From positions 248,001 to 312,000 of the forward strand of contig NZ_AEUW02000001.1 in assembly GCF_000187995.2 (NCBI RefSeq): a stretch of 64,000 nt of DNA, in the 5' to 3' direction. Shown here in pieces: positions 7,682-17,793 of this stretch; the stretch's first letter is position 1, and each line of letters starts with the position of its first letter. This DNA is from Streptococcus macacae NCTC 11558. Lineage in GTDB: Bacteria > Bacillota > Bacilli > Lactobacillales > Streptococcaceae. A program made the translations under genes and the position numbers. The notes under the pieces are model-generated. The model did not search any database. It worked only from the letters and a program-made list of their open reading frames with translations, and was not told the DNA's origin.

Positions 7682-9058
7682 TTATTTTTTTGTTATTGTT
7701 TCTTGTAAGCTAGCAAAGAGTAATTTGAAACATAGGAAAATGAAAATGACCAAAATGAATAAAACACTAAAAATGATTTTAACGCCGCTGGCCATATTAG
7801 GAGCGAGCTGAAGAACGACTGAGGACAGTGCTGTTCCTAAGGCACCAGCAAATTGCTGCATCATTTGAAAGATAGCCGTAGCATCCGCAGTTTTATCCTT
7901 AGGAAGCTGGGAAATGGCTACTGCCATAGTATTGTTAAAGGACATATTGCGTCCGAAAGTAAAAATGATATAAACCAAAGCCATCAGAGTCACTGATAAG
8001 GATTGATAGAAAAAAGCAAGTAAAATTAAACTGATCGCAAATAAACTATTTCCTAAATAAAGAGAAAGTTTTGGCCCTTTTAAGTCATATAGTTTTCCAA
8101 AAAAAGGAGCTAAAAGCCCACCCAAAAGGGTACCTGGCAGCAGTACAAAGCCTGCCAAAGTTGTTGAAACGTGATTAACCTGTACAAGGAAGTTGGGAAT
8201 CACAAAATTAGAAGATAGGTTAATAAACTGATAGATGAAAAAAGGAATTAATCCTAAAAGAACAGGAGCTTGTTTTAAGATGCGAATATCTAAGAACGGC
8301 TGCTCTGATTTTAAAGTTCTAAAGATAAAAAGACTTAAGGCCGCCAGAAAAACAACTAAAGCAAAGAAATTGACAGAGCCTGATTCAAGACTAGAGATAA
8401 CCAGCAGGAAAAAAGACAGGGCAAGAGCAAGCAATAAAAAGGCTAGCAGGTCAAAAGGTCTTTTCTTATTTTTAGGTGTGTTTTCCAAAGCAAAATAACT
8501 GATGACAAGGGCAATCACTGGAATAGGCAAGGTCAGTATAAAAATCCACTGCCAAGAAAAATGAGCGATCATAAAGCCGCCATAGGTCGGTCCAAAAGCA
8601 GGGGCTAGACTCATAATAAGCCCTCCTATCCCCATGTAGGTCCCTATATGGCTTATAGGGATACGCTCAATGATCAGGTTGAACATCAAAGGCATAGCGA
8701 TACCGGTACTAAAACCCTGAAGAGCTCGTCCTATAATCATCAAACTAAAATTTTTACTGACAATACAAGTGATGGTTCCTAATAGAAAAAGTAAAACAGA
8801 AGTTATGAATTGCTGGCGCTCTTTCACATTTTGCTGTAAAGTAGCACTCAATGTCATAGCGATAGCTACTGCCAACAAATAAATGGTCGTAATCCATTGA
8901 AGACTGCTTAAAGGTAAATGAAAAACGCTCATCAATTTTGTAAAAGTAACATTCATACTGGTTTCAGACAAGATACCTGAAAATCCGACTAAAGCTGCTG
9001 CAATGATAGATAATTGTGTTTTTCGAGAGACATAATCTGTAGATTGTGAACTGTCCAT
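7682..9058 (-). CDS. MFS drug:H+ antiporter, DHA2 (EmrB/QacA-like)
   Basis: This 458-residue permease has about 14 hydrophobic segments. It carries the antiporter motif C region (MGIGGLIMSLAPAFGPTYGG) and an early WITTIYLLAVAIAM helix typical of EmrB/LmrB-type exporters, so it probably extrudes lipophilic drugs or toxic metabolites using the proton gradient. An upstream in-frame ATG would add 28 residues, but an AGGAGT site directly before 9058 (minus) decides the start at MDSSQSTDY. A terminator separates it from the permease pair upstream, so it is transcribed on its own. I recall an efflux gene at this place after ftsY in S. mutans. Confidence 0.87.
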   Translation of the reverse strand: MDSSQSTDYVSRKTQLSIIAAALVGFSGILSETSMNVTFTKLMSVFHLPLSSLQWITTIYLLAVAIAMTLSATLQQNVKERQQFITSVLLFLLGTITCIVSKNFSLMIIGRALQGFSTGIAMPLMFNLIIERIPISHIGTYMGIGGLIMSLAPAFGPTYGGFMIAHFSWQWIFILTLPIPVIALVISYFALENTPKNKKRPFDLLAFLLLALALSFFLLVISSLESGSVNFFALVVFLAALSLFIFRTLKSEQPFLDIRILKQAPVLLGLIPFFIYQFINLSSNFVIPNFLVQVNHVSTTLAGFVLLPGTLLGGLLAPFFGKLYDLKGPKLSLYLGNSLFAISLILLAFFYQSLSVTLMALVYIIFTFGRNMSFNNTMAVAISQLPKDKTADATAIFQMMQQFAGALGTALSSVVLQLAPNMASGVKIIFSVLFILVIFIFLCFKLLFASLQETITKK

Positions 9059-9095
9059 AGAAACTCCTACTCTTATTTTTATTTCATTGTAACAC

Positions 9096-9140
9096 AAAAA
9101 AATAGAGGCACCAAGTTTATTTGAAAATAAGCTTGGTGCC
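9096..9140 (-). terminator. Terminator between the permease pair and the MFS gene
   Basis: Read on the minus strand, GGCACCAAGCTTATT pairs with AATAAACTTGGTGCC around a 3-4 base loop, followed by TCTATTTTTTT. The 15-bp stem is one of the strongest in the window. Confidence 0.9.
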
Positions 9141-9170
9141 AACCCTGATAGGTATCAGCTCTCTATTGAT

Positions 9171-9986
9171 TTAAAAAACACGGTAAACATAAGGATTTTT
9201 AGGCTTTGCGGTTGCTGAACTTTTATCAATGTGAAGGACAGGCAAAGTTTGTTTTAATTCCTGATTGTATTCAACAGAAATTTTGCCGCTTACCTTAACC
9301 CAGTCATTGTTATGATAATGCGCTGATCCCCCCTTGGTCAGGAGACCGTAGACTCCCGAATCAGCTATACAGTGGATAATTCCAAAGCGGAAGAGAAACT
9401 GACTGTTTTTATTTTTAGGGTCATTATAGACAAAACCGACATACTCAATTTCACGGTTTTTAAATTCTTCTGGAAAAAGATAGATGATTTCCATTACCTC
9501 CATATAGTTTTGTGTTGTAATGGTTAATTTGCCTTTGCCCCGGTAGCGTTTTAAGCTGGATTGCATTTCCTTGTTATAAGCTGATTTCGTGAAATAAAGA
9601 CTGGTATCGGGCTTTAGGTATTGGACACGCGTCCCATCTGAGCTAGTTCCTGAATTAGCTGATCCTGCAGCTAGAGGAAAATGGTAGCCTTTAGCTGAAA
9701 CGGTTGTTGAATCAAGGGAAACAGTTGGTACCAAAAGCCCTACGAAAACAGGAAGAACAAGAATCACAGGACTGAGAAATTTTGCCAGTCGGCTAGAGAG
9801 ATGAGAAGGGACTTTTAGCTGTTTCATCCAAACAATTAACTGGACAATTGCTAAAATGAAGGACAGTGCCATTGATATGTAAGCTAAATAAGAATAATGA
9901 TTATTGATATAATGATCAAGTTTTCCTGATAGCTGCAAATACATCCCTAATTCAAAATAGCCGGCTAAAATAAGAAATCGAATCAT
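9171..9986 (-). CDS. TIGR03943-family membrane/extracytoplasmic protein
   Basis: 271 residues. The first about 90 residues hold three hydrophobic helices and the rest is a soluble domain (after VSLDSTTVSAKG) predicted outside the membrane. Small beta-strands such as FRFGIIHCIADSGVYGLL and WVKVSGKISVEY look like the OB-like domain of TIGR03943/DUF1980 proteins. These are nearly always paired with a DUF318-type permease, as here, with an ATGA overlap. I place the start at MIRFLILAGYF, not at an ATG 24 bases earlier, because of that overlap. The function is unknown; the pair may move a metal or a small ligand. Confidence 0.75.
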   Translation of the reverse strand: MIRFLILAGYFELGMYLQLSGKLDHYINNHYSYLAYISMALSFILAIVQLIVWMKQLKVPSHLSSRLAKFLSPVILVLPVFVGLLVPTVSLDSTTVSAKGYHFPLAAGSANSGTSSDGTRVQYLKPDTSLYFTKSAYNKEMQSSLKRYRGKGKLTITTQNYMEVMEIIYLFPEEFKNREIEYVGFVYNDPKNKNSQFLFRFGIIHCIADSGVYGLLTKGGSAHYHNNDWVKVSGKISVEYNQELKQTLPVLHIDKSSATAKPKNPYVYRVF

Positions 9987-10888
9987 CCCATCACCCCCAC
10001 AAGTAAGCAATATGCAATGATAATCAGACTAGAGGTTGTAACAAATTGCCAAATAAATTTAAAGGTAAAGGCATTGCGCATCATCATTAAATTTTTAATA
10101 TCAACCATAGGGCCAATTAACAAAAAAGCCATAACTGGAGCTAAGCCAAAGCTTGCTAAAAGAGAGGAGCCAATAAAAGCGTCTGCTTCACTGCAAAGGG
10201 ATAAAATAAATGCCAGCAGCATCATAATGAGAATAGCTGTAAATGGATTATGGCCAATACTTGTTAGGACTCGAGTGGGAATATAAATCTGCATGCAGGC
10301 CGCTACCAAACTGCCAAAAACAAGGTAGCGCCCTGTATCAAACAACTCATCCACCGCATGAACCAAGGCATAAAAGACTTTCTGATAAGCTTTCTTATCA
10401 GAGTAACTGTGAAAATGAGCAGGTTTAGCTGTTTTTTTGATAATGTCTTCATTGACGATAAAACCAAGTAAAATGCCCAAAGACAGAGCTACAATGATAG
10501 CTCCTACTAGTCGCAAGATAACAAAACGCCAAGAATTCCCAAAGGCCGAGTAAGTAGCAAAAAGAACGATAGGATTAATAATCGGAGCTGTTGCCAGAAA
10601 AGGAATGGCTGTATAGCTAGGGACTTTTTTCTCCAAGAAACGGTTGACAATAGGGATGATGCCACATTCACAAGAAGGGAAAATAAAACCTATAAAAGTG
10701 CCAAAAAGGATACGCGGGAACTTTTTTTTCGGTAGATATTTATTTACAATATCAGGGGTTAGATAAACTTCAATAAAACCAGATAAAATAGCACCTAACA
10801 GTATAAAGGGCAAAGCTTCAATAATAATCGAAAGAAAAATTGCTAAACACTGCAAGACGCTATTGGGTAAACTATTAAAAATTGCCAT
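9983..10888 (-). CDS. DUF318/YraQ-type permease
   Basis: A 301-residue polytopic protein with 8 or so membrane segments. The motif FPSCECGIIPIVNRF in the N-terminal half and CSEADAFIGSSL in the second half match the conserved Cys-containing cores of the UPF0718/DUF318 permeases. Some relatives are linked to arsenic or zinc handling, but the substrate of this one is not shown. It is the upstream member of a two-gene operon with the TIGR03943 protein. The short SPJ_0845-type gene ends only 11 bases before its start, so all three may share one transcript. Confidence 0.8.
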   Translation of the reverse strand: MAIFNSLPNSVLQCLAIFLSIIIEALPFILLGAILSGFIEVYLTPDIVNKYLPKKKFPRILFGTFIGFIFPSCECGIIPIVNRFLEKKVPSYTAIPFLATAPIINPIVLFATYSAFGNSWRFVILRLVGAIIVALSLGILLGFIVNEDIIKKTAKPAHFHSYSDKKAYQKVFYALVHAVDELFDTGRYLVFGSLVAACMQIYIPTRVLTSIGHNPFTAILIMMLLAFILSLCSEADAFIGSSLLASFGLAPVMAFLLIGPMVDIKNLMMMRNAFTFKFIWQFVTTSSLIIIAYCLLVGVMG

Positions 10889-10899
10889 GAAATGTATTT

Positions 10900-11040
10900 C
10901 TATGCTTTCTTGTTTTCTTTTTCTTGTTTTTCTTTTTTAGAATTAGAATCTGGAGATGGTGCTTTATCTAAATTAGGTAATGTCGCAAAATTTTCCATCA
11001 TTTTTTCTAATTCATCATTTTTATTAAATCTAATGGCCAT
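10900..11040 (-). CDS. SPJ_0845-type short protein (46 residues)
   Basis: A minus-strand frame begins MAIRFNKNDELEKMMENFAT and ends in a charged Lys/Glu tail (KKEKQEKENKKA). Length and opening match the tiny SPJ_0845 family of streptococci (recognised from memory; function unknown). It has an AGGTGA ribosome site 11 bases before the ATG and lies immediately upstream of the permease pair in the same direction. A longer open frame on the other strand over the same bases is probably its shadow. Confidence 0.7.
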   Translation of the reverse strand: MAIRFNKNDELEKMMENFATLPNLDKAPSPDSNSKKEKQEKENKKA

Positions 11041-11198
11041 AAAAGTTACTTCACCTTTCTCATTTAATATTCTTATTATACTACCAATTAAAAAAATATA
11101 ACAGTTAAAAACTTTCTTTTTCAGCTGAGCTTATCAGTTGAAATTATTACTAATTAGTGTTAATTTATGATTTATCACTTTATCTAAAGGAGAAATAT

Positions 11199-12239
11199 AT
11201 GGTTATTGAATTAGGTATTTCAACATTTGGTGAAACAACACCGCTTGAAAAAAAGGGATATGCTCTCTCACATGCAGAACGGATTCGTAACATGGTAGCA
11301 GAAATAGAGTTAGCTGACCAAGTTGGACTGGATATTTATGCGATTGGTGAGCATCACAGAGAAGATTTTGCTGTCTCTGCTCCTGAAATTGTCCTTGCAG
11401 CTGGGGCTGTCAAAACACGGCAGATTCGTCTCTCCAGTGCAGTGACTATCCTTTCCTCCATTGACCCTATCCGTGTTTATCAGCAGTATGCCAGCATTGA
11501 TGCACTGTCTCAGGGAAGGGCAGAAATTATGGCAGGACGAGGTTCTTTTGTCGAATCTTTCCCGCTTTTTGGTTATGATCTAGCAGATTATGAAGAACTG
11601 TTTGAAGAAAAACTAGCCATGTTATTAAAAATTAAAGAGAAAGAATACCTCAGCTGGCAAGGAAAACATACTCAAACTGTCCTTGAGCGTCCTGTCTATC
11701 CGCGGGCAGTTCAAAAAGATTTTCCGATTTGGGTGGCGACTGGCGGAAATTTAGACTCTACTGTAAAAATTGCTGAAAAAGGTCTGCCTATTACTTATGC
11801 TGCTATTGGAGGAAATCCTAAATCTTTTGCAGGGCTTGTTTCGATTTACAAAAAAATAGGGCAAAGAAGCGGCTATTCACTTGAACAGCTTAAAGTTGCG
11901 GCCCATTCCTGGGGCTGGCTGTCAGAGGATCATGAACAAGCTATTAAGGATTATTATTATCCTACCAAGATAATAACAGATCATATCGGGCGCGATCGTC
12001 CCCACTGGCAAGAGATGACCTATGATTCTTATCTGGAGGCGGTTGGTCCTGAAGGTGCTATTTTTGCAGGAGATCCAGATCATGTGGCTGAAAAAATAAT
12101 TAACCTTGTAAAGGAACTTCAACTAAACCGCTTTATGCTTCATTTACCAGTTGGTTCTATGCCGCATGAGGAAACACTCAAGGCTATTAAGCTTTACGGA
12201 GAAAAAGTAGCTCCTAAAGTCAGAGCGTATTTTCAGTAA
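11199..12239 (+). CDS. LLM-class flavin-dependent oxidoreductase
   Basis: A 346-residue bacterial-luciferase-like monooxygenase or reductase using FMN or F420-type flavin. The N-terminal ELGISTFGETT, the GEHHREDFAVSAP segment and the RAEIMAGRGSF motif are typical of the family. The chain is the usual length and has no signal peptide. AAAGGAG (11186-11192) sets the start at 11199 and not at an earlier in-frame ATG. It is monocistronic and divergent from the permease block. The substrate is unknown. Confidence 0.85.
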   Translation: MVIELGISTFGETTPLEKKGYALSHAERIRNMVAEIELADQVGLDIYAIGEHHREDFAVSAPEIVLAAGAVKTRQIRLSSAVTILSSIDPIRVYQQYASIDALSQGRAEIMAGRGSFVESFPLFGYDLADYEELFEEKLAMLLKIKEKEYLSWQGKHTQTVLERPVYPRAVQKDFPIWVATGGNLDSTVKIAEKGLPITYAAIGGNPKSFAGLVSIYKKIGQRSGYSLEQLKVAAHSWGWLSEDHEQAIKDYYYPTKIITDHIGRDRPHWQEMTYDSYLEAVGPEGAIFAGDPDHVAEKIINLVKELQLNRFMLHLPVGSMPHEETLKAIKLYGEKVAPKVRAYFQ

Positions 12240-12384
12240 AGTTTCTTATCTCTTGTCATTAGCAGTCTGACAGACATAAAAGAACCTTTTTCTATCACGA
12301 TTGTTTCATTTAGTGTTTGAGAGACATATCATGAGAAAAGAAGAATATAAAGACATAAGTTTGATTAAAATTTAGTTTTAATTA

Positions 12385-12401
12385 TGCTATAATACTTTTT
12401 A
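12385..12401 (+). promoter_or_regulatory. Extended -10 promoter giving a leaderless tex mRNA
   Basis: TGCTATAAT (12385-12393) is followed by seven bases and then ATG at 12401. The expected transcription start coincides with the start codon and there is no ribosome site. Inference from spacing. Confidence 0.65.
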
Positions 12402-14536
12402 TGGAAATGATTGAAAGAATTGCTCAAGAATTGAGCCTAAAAGAAAAGCAAATTAAAAAAGTTTTAGAATTAACTTCAGAAGGAAATACGATACCCTTTA
12501 TTGCCCGTTATCGCAAGGAAATGACAGACAATTTAAATGAAGTTGATATCAAGGCTATTATTGATCTAAATAAGAGTTTAACGGCTTTAAGTCAAAGAAA
12601 AGAAGCAGTTTTAGCTAAAATTGAAGGACAGGGGAAATTAACACCAGATCTGCAGAAGGCCATTGAAGCAGCAGCTAAGCTGGCCGATGTTGAAGAGCTT
12701 TATTTACCTTATAAAGAAAAACGCCGTACAAAAGCAACTATTGCGCGTGAAAATGGCCTTTTTCCGCTGGCACGCCTTATTTTACAAAATGTTTCAGATT
12801 TGCTAGATCAAGCTGCAAGCTTTGTTAATGAACTTTTTGACAGTCCTGAAAAAGCTTTAGCTGGTGCAGTAGATATTTTGGTTGAAGCTTTGGCAGATGA
12901 TGCTAAGCTGCGTTCCTGGACATATAATGAAATTTGGGCCAATAGCTCTATTGCATCAGAGGTGAAAGATCCAAGTCTTGATGAGAAAAAGATTTTTCAA
13001 ATCTACTATGATTTTTCTGAAAAAGTATCAAAAATTCAGGATTATCGTGTGTTAGCTCTTAATCGCGGAGAAAAATTAGGGATTCTTAAAGTTCAATTTG
13101 ATCATAATCTCGATAAAATGCTTCGTTTTTTTGAGGCACGTTTTAAAGATAAGAATAGCTATATTGAGCAGACTGTTCAGGCTGCCCTTAAAAAGAAAAT
13201 TTTACCATCTATGGAGCGCCGAATTCGGACAGAACTAACCGAGTCGGCAGAAGACGGTGCCATTCAGCTTTTTTCTGATAATTTAAAAAGTTTGTTAATG
13301 ATTCCGCCTTTAAAAGGTAAAATGGTACTTGGTTTTGATCCCGCTTTTCGTACAGGTGCTAAATTAGCTGTTGTTGATCAGACCGGAAAATTAATTCACA
13401 CTCAGGTTATTTATCCTGTGCCTCCAGCTAGCTCAGATCGAATCAAAAAGGCCAAGGATAGTTTAGGTAAACTTATCAAAGAGTATGCTATTGAAATTAT
13501 AGCTATTGGAAATGGCACGGCCAGCCGTGAAAGCGAGGCTTTTGTAGCAGAAGTACTTAAAGAGTTTCCAAAAGTATCTTATGTTATTGTCAATGAGAGC
13601 GGAGCCTCTGTTTATTCGGCTTCTGAGTTAGCACGTCAGGAATTTCCGGATTTAACGGTTGAAAAACGTTCAGCTATCTCTATTGCCAGACGCCTTCAAG
13701 ACCCTTTAGCAGAATTGGTTAAAATTGATCCTAAATCAATCGGTGTTGGTCAGTATCAGCATGATGTCAGCCAGAAAAAATTAGCAGATAAGCTTGATTT
13801 TGTTGTCGAAACGGTTGTTAATCAAGTAGGTGTTAATGTTAATACTGCCAGTCCAGCCCTTTTGGCACATGTGTCAGGACTGAATAAGACAATTTCTGAA
13901 AATATTGTAAAGTACCGAGAAGATAATGGTCTTTTAAAATCCCGCAAAGATATCCAAAATGTCCCTCGTTTAGGAGCCAAAGCGTTTGAACAGGCAGCTG
14001 GTTTTTTGCGTATCCCAAATGCAGAAAACATTTTAGATAATACCGGTGTCCATCCAGAATCTTACCAAGCTGTGGAAAAACTTTTTAAATTGCTGGAAAT
14101 TAAGAACTTAGACACCGATGCCCAAACAAAACTGCGCTTACTAAATATTAATGAAACAGCTGATCAGATAGGGCTTGGTCAGGAAACGCTAAAAGATATT
14201 GTGACTGATTTGTTGAAACCAGGCCGTGATTTACGTGATGATTTTGCAGCTCCTAAGCTTCGTCAAGATGTTCTTGAGCTATCAGATTTAAAAATTAGCC
14301 AGCAGCTAGAAGGTACAGTTCGAAATGTTGTTGATTTTGGAGCCTTTGTTGATATAGGGCTCCATGAAGATGGCCTGATTCATATTTCACAGATGAGCAA
14401 AAGTTTTGTAAAGCATCCCAGTCAGCTGGTATCAGTTGGTGATGTTGTTACTGTCTGGGTTTCAAAAATTGATACAGAGCGCGAAAAAGTTAATCTGTCT
14501 TTGGTACCCTTAAATGAACTTAATACAATACGTTAA
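12401..14536 (+). CDS. tex: Tex-family S1 RNA-binding protein
   Basis: This 711-residue homologue of Tex is a nucleic-acid-binding factor linked to transcription and stress tolerance. The order is as expected: N-terminal helical domain ([16 protein letters not shown]), central YqgF/RNase H-like domain ([16 protein letters not shown]), helix-hairpin-helix segment ([19 protein letters not shown]) and a C-terminal S1 domain ([22 protein letters not shown]). The length is normal. The start codon lies about seven bases after the -10, so the message should be leaderless. The 3' end overlaps the SprT-like gene by 23 bases. Confidence 0.95.
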   Translation: MEMIERIAQELSLKEKQIKKVLELTSEGNTIPFIARYRKEMTDNLNEVDIKAIIDLNKSLTALSQRKEAVLAKIEGQGKLTPDLQKAIEAAAKLADVEELYLPYKEKRRTKATIARENGLFPLARLILQNVSDLLDQAASFVNELFDSPEKALAGAVDILVEALADDAKLRSWTYNEIWANSSIASEVKDPSLDEKKIFQIYYDFSEKVSKIQDYRVLALNRGEKLGILKVQFDHNLDKMLRFFEARFKDKNSYIEQTVQAALKKKILPSMERRIRTELTESAEDGAIQLFSDNLKSLLMIPPLKGKMVLGFDPAFRTGAKLAVVDQTGKLIHTQVIYPVPPASSDRIKKAKDSLGKLIKEYAIEIIAIGNGTASRESEAFVAEVLKEFPKVSYVIVNESGASVYSASELARQEFPDLTVEKRSAISIARRLQDPLAELVKIDPKSIGVGQYQHDVSQKKLADKLDFVVETVVNQVGVNVNTASPALLAHVSGLNKTISENIVKYREDNGLLKSRKDIQNVPRLGAKAFEQAAGFLRIPNAENILDNTGVHPESYQAVEKLFKLLEIKNLDTDAQTKLRLLNINETADQIGLGQETLKDIVTDLLKPGRDLRDDFAAPKLRQDVLELSDLKISQQLEGTVRNVVDFGAFVDIGLHEDGLIHISQMSKSFVKHPSQLVSVGDVVTVWVSKIDTEREKVNLSLVPLNELNTIR

Positions 14537-14957
14537 AAAAGTTTCTAGGGAAGACTTTGGTTTGCTCTTTCAGCACGAAGCCGTTTGGAACACACGCCTG
14601 CGTACGACAGGAGGCCGTTTTTTTCCCAAAGATGGACATTTAGAGTTTAATGTCAAACTATATGAAAATATTGAGTTGAAAACATTTCGGCAAATCGTAC
14701 GCCATGAACTTTGCCATTATCATCTGTATTTTGCAGGAAAGGGTTACCGTCATAAAGATAGGGATTTTAAAGAGCTTTTGAAGCAGGTAGACGGTCTTCG
14801 TTATGCTCCTTCTATAAGGGAAAAACAGTTTTATCATTATTATCAGTGTCAGTCCTGCGGTCAGCTTTATCAAAGAAAGAAACGTCTAAACACCCAGAAA
14901 TTTGTTTGCGGTAAATGCCGAGGAAAATTGAGGGAACAAAATCAAAATCAGTCGTAA
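14514..14957 (+). CDS. SprT-like zinc metalloprotease-fold protein
   Basis: This 147-residue SprT family member has the metal site [11 protein letters not shown] (HExxH at residues 64-68) and a C-terminal zinc ribbon with two CxxC pairs (CQSCGQLY and CGKCRGK). The N-terminal [11 protein letters not shown] and [13 protein letters not shown] are standard for the streptococcal form. It starts inside tex (23-base overlap), without an obvious ribosome site, so reinitiation from tex is likely. The family resembles Spartan proteases, but in bacteria its role is not settled. Confidence 0.9.
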   Translation: MNLIQYVKKVSREDFGLLFQHEAVWNTRLRTTGGRFFPKDGHLEFNVKLYENIELKTFRQIVRHELCHYHLYFAGKGYRHKDRDFKELLKQVDGLRYAPSIREKQFYHYYQCQSCGQLYQRKKRLNTQKFVCGKCRGKLREQNQNQS

Positions 14958-14971
14958 GACTGATTTTATTT
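14944..14971 (+). terminator. Terminator overlapping the SprT-like stop codon
   Basis: AAAATCAGTC-GTAA-GACTGATTTT (14944-14967), then TATTTT. The TAA stop lies in the loop. Confidence 0.75.
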
Positions 14972-15051
14972 TGGAGAGGATATTTTATACTGATAAAGTA
15001 GGAGAGCTTAACAACCATTTTTATGGCAGCTGAAGAAGGGAAGCAGTTTTT

Positions 15052-15339
15052 ATGTCAAAAGCAACGTTTTATAAGTTGAGGAAAAAGAGTATGGCTAGCG
15101 GTGTTATCGCTGGTTTAGCTGATAAATACGATTGGGAATTACCAATAGCCAGAGTTTTAGCAGCTCTTTTCATGTATATTTTTCCAGGAGGAATAGTTCT
15201 TTATATTATTTTAGCTGTCTGCTTACCCTATAAGGAAGATTTAGACAGAGAAGATTACCAAGCACATTACCATTCCCAAGGAAGCCGTAAGCGTAAAGAT
15301 GCTGAAATTATCAGCGATGAAGAAGATAACTGGTTTTGA
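15052..15339 (+). CDS. PspC-domain membrane protein
   Basis: 95 residues. The PspC (phage-shock protein C) domain spans residues 5-65 (KKSMASGVIAGLADKYDW, then a single membrane helix around 38-60 with FPGGIVLYIILAVCLPY). A charged, probably cytoplasmic tail follows. It is predicted to sense or stabilise the envelope. Its own promoter is not obvious. It precedes hprK, as I recall for S. mutans, but a terminator and over 300 bases separate them. Confidence 0.85.
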   Translation: MSKATFYKLRKKSMASGVIAGLADKYDWELPIARVLAALFMYIFPGGIVLYIILAVCLPYKEDLDREDYQAHYHSQGSRKRKDAEIISDEEDNWF

Positions 15340-15437
15340 CAATTCTAAGTTTTCCCATTTTTTATAATATAATCTTCTTATGAACAGGAAAGAAGGTTAT
15401 TTTTTAATAATAAAAACTGACAGAGGTCAAGACTAAG

Positions 15438-15462
15438 AAGAGGTCATGGCCTCTTTATTTTT
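15438..15462 (+). terminator. Rho-independent terminator
   Basis: AAGAGG-TCATGG-CCTCTT followed by TATTTTTG. Confidence 0.65.
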
Positions 15463-15626
15463 GTAACACTTCTTTAAGCTATTAACTTGCAAGCGAGACT
15501 CATTTTATCTAGCTATAAAACAGTTTTCATTTGCCTTTCTGAAGCAAAGTAACATGTTAAATTGATGTTTTACTTTACTTCTTTTGCCACTTTTTATGGC
15601 AACTTACTTTTTCTCTTTTGATTTTA

Positions 15627-15635
15627 TGATATAAT
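15627..15635 (+). promoter_or_regulatory. Extended -10 of the hprK operon promoter
   Basis: TGATATAAT, with AAGGAGG and ATG following at 15644-15657. No good -35 is visible, which the TGn extension would compensate. Confidence 0.65.
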
Positions 15636-15654
15636 AGGGTGCTAAGGAGGTAGT

Positions 15655-16590
15655 ATGGCAGTTACAGTACAAATGTTGGTTGACAAGGTTAAATTGGACG
15701 TTGTCTATGGTTCAGAAGAACTTTTACAAAAAGAAATTGTAACCTCTGATATTTCCCGTCCTGGCCTTGAGATGACTGGCTATTTTGATTATTATTCTCC
15801 AGAGCGCATTCAATTGTTAGGGATGAAGGAGTGGTCTTATCTCACTCAGATGACTTCTCATAATCGTTATTCTGTCTTAAAAGAAATGTTTCGCAGAGAA
15901 ACGCCAGCCGTCATTGTTGCCAGAGATCTGACTATTCCAGAGGAAATGCTGAGAGCTGCTAAAGAGGAAGACATAGCTGTATTACAGAGTCATGTTCCTA
16001 CTAGCCGGCTTTCAGGGGAGATGTCCTGGTATCTAGATTCCTGTTTAGCTGAGAGAACCAGTGTACATGGCGTTCTTATGGATATTTACGGAATGGGAGT
16101 ACTTATCCAAGGGGATTCTGGCATTGGAAAAAGTGAAACTGGCCTTGAATTGGTAAAACGCGGCCACCGTCTTGTAGCAGATGATCGTGTTGATGTCTTT
16201 GCTAAAGATGAAGAGACGCTGTGGGGAGAGCCAGCCGAAATTTTACGTCATTTTTTAGAGATTCGCGGTGTTGGGATCATTGATGTTATGAGCCTCTATG
16301 GAGCTAGTGCTGTTAAAGACTCTTCACAGGTTCAGCTGTCCATTTATCTTGAAAATTTTGAAAAAGATAAGATTTTTGATCGTTTGGGAAATGGCAATGA
16401 AGATATTGAGCTCTCAGGAGTCAGGATTCCTCGTATTCGTATACCTGTGAAAACGGGTCGAAATGTTTCTGTAGTTATTGAAGCTGCAGCGATGAATTAT
16501 CGTGCAAAACAAATGGGCTATGATGCGACAAAAACATTTGAAAATCGCTTAACAGATCTGATTGATCAAAATGAGGTGAACAATGATTAA
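15655..16590 (+). CDS. hprK: HPr kinase/phosphorylase
   Basis: The bifunctional enzyme that phosphorylates and dephosphorylates Ser46 of HPr and thereby controls carbon catabolite repression through CcpA. It has 311 residues, the usual length. Walker A is GDSGIGKSE (residues 153-161). The HPrK signature follows ([13 protein letters not shown] and [19 protein letters not shown]). The start is fixed by AAGGAGG. It overlaps lgt by 8 bases, the conserved hprK-lgt arrangement in Firmicutes. Confidence 0.97.
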   Translation: MAVTVQMLVDKVKLDVVYGSEELLQKEIVTSDISRPGLEMTGYFDYYSPERIQLLGMKEWSYLTQMTSHNRYSVLKEMFRRETPAVIVARDLTIPEEMLRAAKEEDIAVLQSHVPTSRLSGEMSWYLDSCLAERTSVHGVLMDIYGMGVLIQGDSGIGKSETGLELVKRGHRLVADDRVDVFAKDEETLWGEPAEILRHFLEIRGVGIIDVMSLYGASAVKDSSQVQLSIYLENFEKDKIFDRLGNGNEDIELSGVRIPRIRIPVKTGRNVSVVIEAAAMNYRAKQMGYDATKTFENRLTDLIDQNEVNND

Positions 16591-17356
16591 TCCAATTGCT
16601 GTAAAATTGGGCCCTTTGTCCATTCATTGGTATGCTATCTGTATTGTGTCAGGGCTTTTATTAGCTGTTTATTTGACAAGAAAAGAAGCTCCTAGAAAAA
16701 AGATCAAATCAGATGACATTTTGGATTTTATTCTGTTAGCTTTTCCCATAGCCATTATCGGTGCAAGACTTTATTATGTTGTTTTTAATTGGGATTATTA
16801 TGGCAAAAATCCAAGTGAAATTCTCATCACCTGGCACGGGGGAATTGCTATTTATGGTGGTCTGATTGCAGGGACTATAGTTTTATTTATCTTTTCCTAT
16901 TATCGGATGATTAAACCAATTGATTTTTTGGATATAGCTGTTCCAGGCGTCATGATAGCCCAGTCTATTGGCCGCTGGGGAAACTTTTTCAATCAAGAAG
17001 CGTATGGTAAAGCTGTCAGCCAGCTCAATTATTTGCCTGACTTTATCAGAAAGCAAATGTTTACTGACGGACATTATCGAACACCAACCTTTCTATATGA
17101 ATCCTTGTGGAGTTTACTAGGCTTTATCCTTATTATAGCCTTGCGGCATAGGCCTAAATTATTTAAAGAAGGAGAGATCACTTTTTTTTACTTGATTTGG
17201 TATGGCTGTGGCCGTTTTGTCATTGAAGGAATGCGGACAGACAGTCTTATGCTGATGGGACTGCGTGTTTCACAGTGGCTGTCAGCTTTATTGGTTATTT
17301 TTGGTATTGCTATGGTGTTTATGAGGCGCCGTAATAAGGAATTGGCTTATTATTAG
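16583..17356 (+). CDS. lgt: Prolipoprotein diacylglyceryl transferase
   Basis: This polytopic enzyme of 257 residues transfers diacylglycerol from phosphatidylglycerol to the lipobox cysteine of prolipoproteins. Seven membrane helices can be drawn. The Lgt signature is present: [13 protein letters not shown], then [13 protein letters not shown], and [12 protein letters not shown] near the end. It is translated with hprK (8-base overlap). At least one client is encoded in this window, the DUF4430 lipoprotein. Confidence 0.97.
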   Translation: MINPIAVKLGPLSIHWYAICIVSGLLLAVYLTRKEAPRKKIKSDDILDFILLAFPIAIIGARLYYVVFNWDYYGKNPSEILITWHGGIAIYGGLIAGTIVLFIFSYYRMIKPIDFLDIAVPGVMIAQSIGRWGNFFNQEAYGKAVSQLNYLPDFIRKQMFTDGHYRTPTFLYESLWSLLGFILIIALRHRPKLFKEGEITFFYLIWYGCGRFVIEGMRTDSLMLMGLRVSQWLSALLVIFGIAMVFMRRRNKELAYY

Positions 17357-17398
17357 TCAATACATTATCATTATAATATATAGATTTAGGAGAAAATT

Positions 17399-17791
17399 AT
17401 GTGGGAAATTGCTTTATTGATTTTTGCGATAGCATTTGCAGTCTTAACGATTTTTGTTATTTTACTGATTAGAAAAATGACAGAGACAGTCGATGAGACA
17501 CGCCAGACCATTAAAATACTAACAAGCGATGTAAATGTCACACTTTTTCAAACCAATGAACTTTTAGCTAAAACAAATGTTTTAGTTGAAGATATTAATG
17601 GAAAAGTGGAGACCATTGATCCTCTTTTTACTGCTATTGCTGATTTATCAGAAAGTGTTTCTGATTTAAATCAACAAGCGCGTTATTTTGGACAAAAAGC
17701 AAGTAACTTTAGTGCTAATGCTGGCAAAGCAGGAGCAGCTTTTACTTTTGCTAAGGTCGCTTCAAAGCTATTTCGTAGAAAAGGAGAATAA
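17399..17791 (+). CDS. DUF948 membrane-anchored protein
   Basis: 130 residues: an N-terminal membrane helix (residues 3-24), then a long heptad-rich coiled-coil-like region (TVDETRQTIKILTSDVN, NELLAKTNVLVEDINGK). This is the DUF948 layout, similar to proteins of unknown function linked with general stress loci. It follows lgt by 42 bases and is two bases ahead of the YtxH-like gene, suggesting a four-gene hprK-lgt-DUF948-YtxH transcript. Confidence 0.8.
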   Translation: MWEIALLIFAIAFAVLTIFVILLIRKMTETVDETRQTIKILTSDVNVTLFQTNELLAKTNVLVEDINGKVETIDPLFTAIADLSESVSDLNQQARYFGQKASNFSANAGKAGAAFTFAKVASKLFRRKGE

Positions 17792-17793
17792 TT

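Larger units (their letters stand above)
15340..15654. other. Intergenic region between pspC-like gene and hprK
   Basis: This 315-base gap holds one clear terminator (15438-15462: AAGAGG pairing with CCTCTT). A weaker hairpin near 15585-15605 (TTGCC/GGCAA) is followed by T-rich sequence. The extended -10 TGATATAAT of hprK is at 15627-15635. I see no open frame worth calling. Confidence 0.6.

Noticed and set aside
10892-11101. Plus-strand frame of 69 codons
   Set aside because: It overlaps the better supported minus-strand 46-residue gene, has no ribosome site, and its composition looks like a reverse-strand shadow.
12331-12375. 14-codon peptide MRKEEYKDISLIKI ahead of tex as a leader peptide
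   Set aside because: It lies upstream of the tex -10 element and would not be on the tex transcript.
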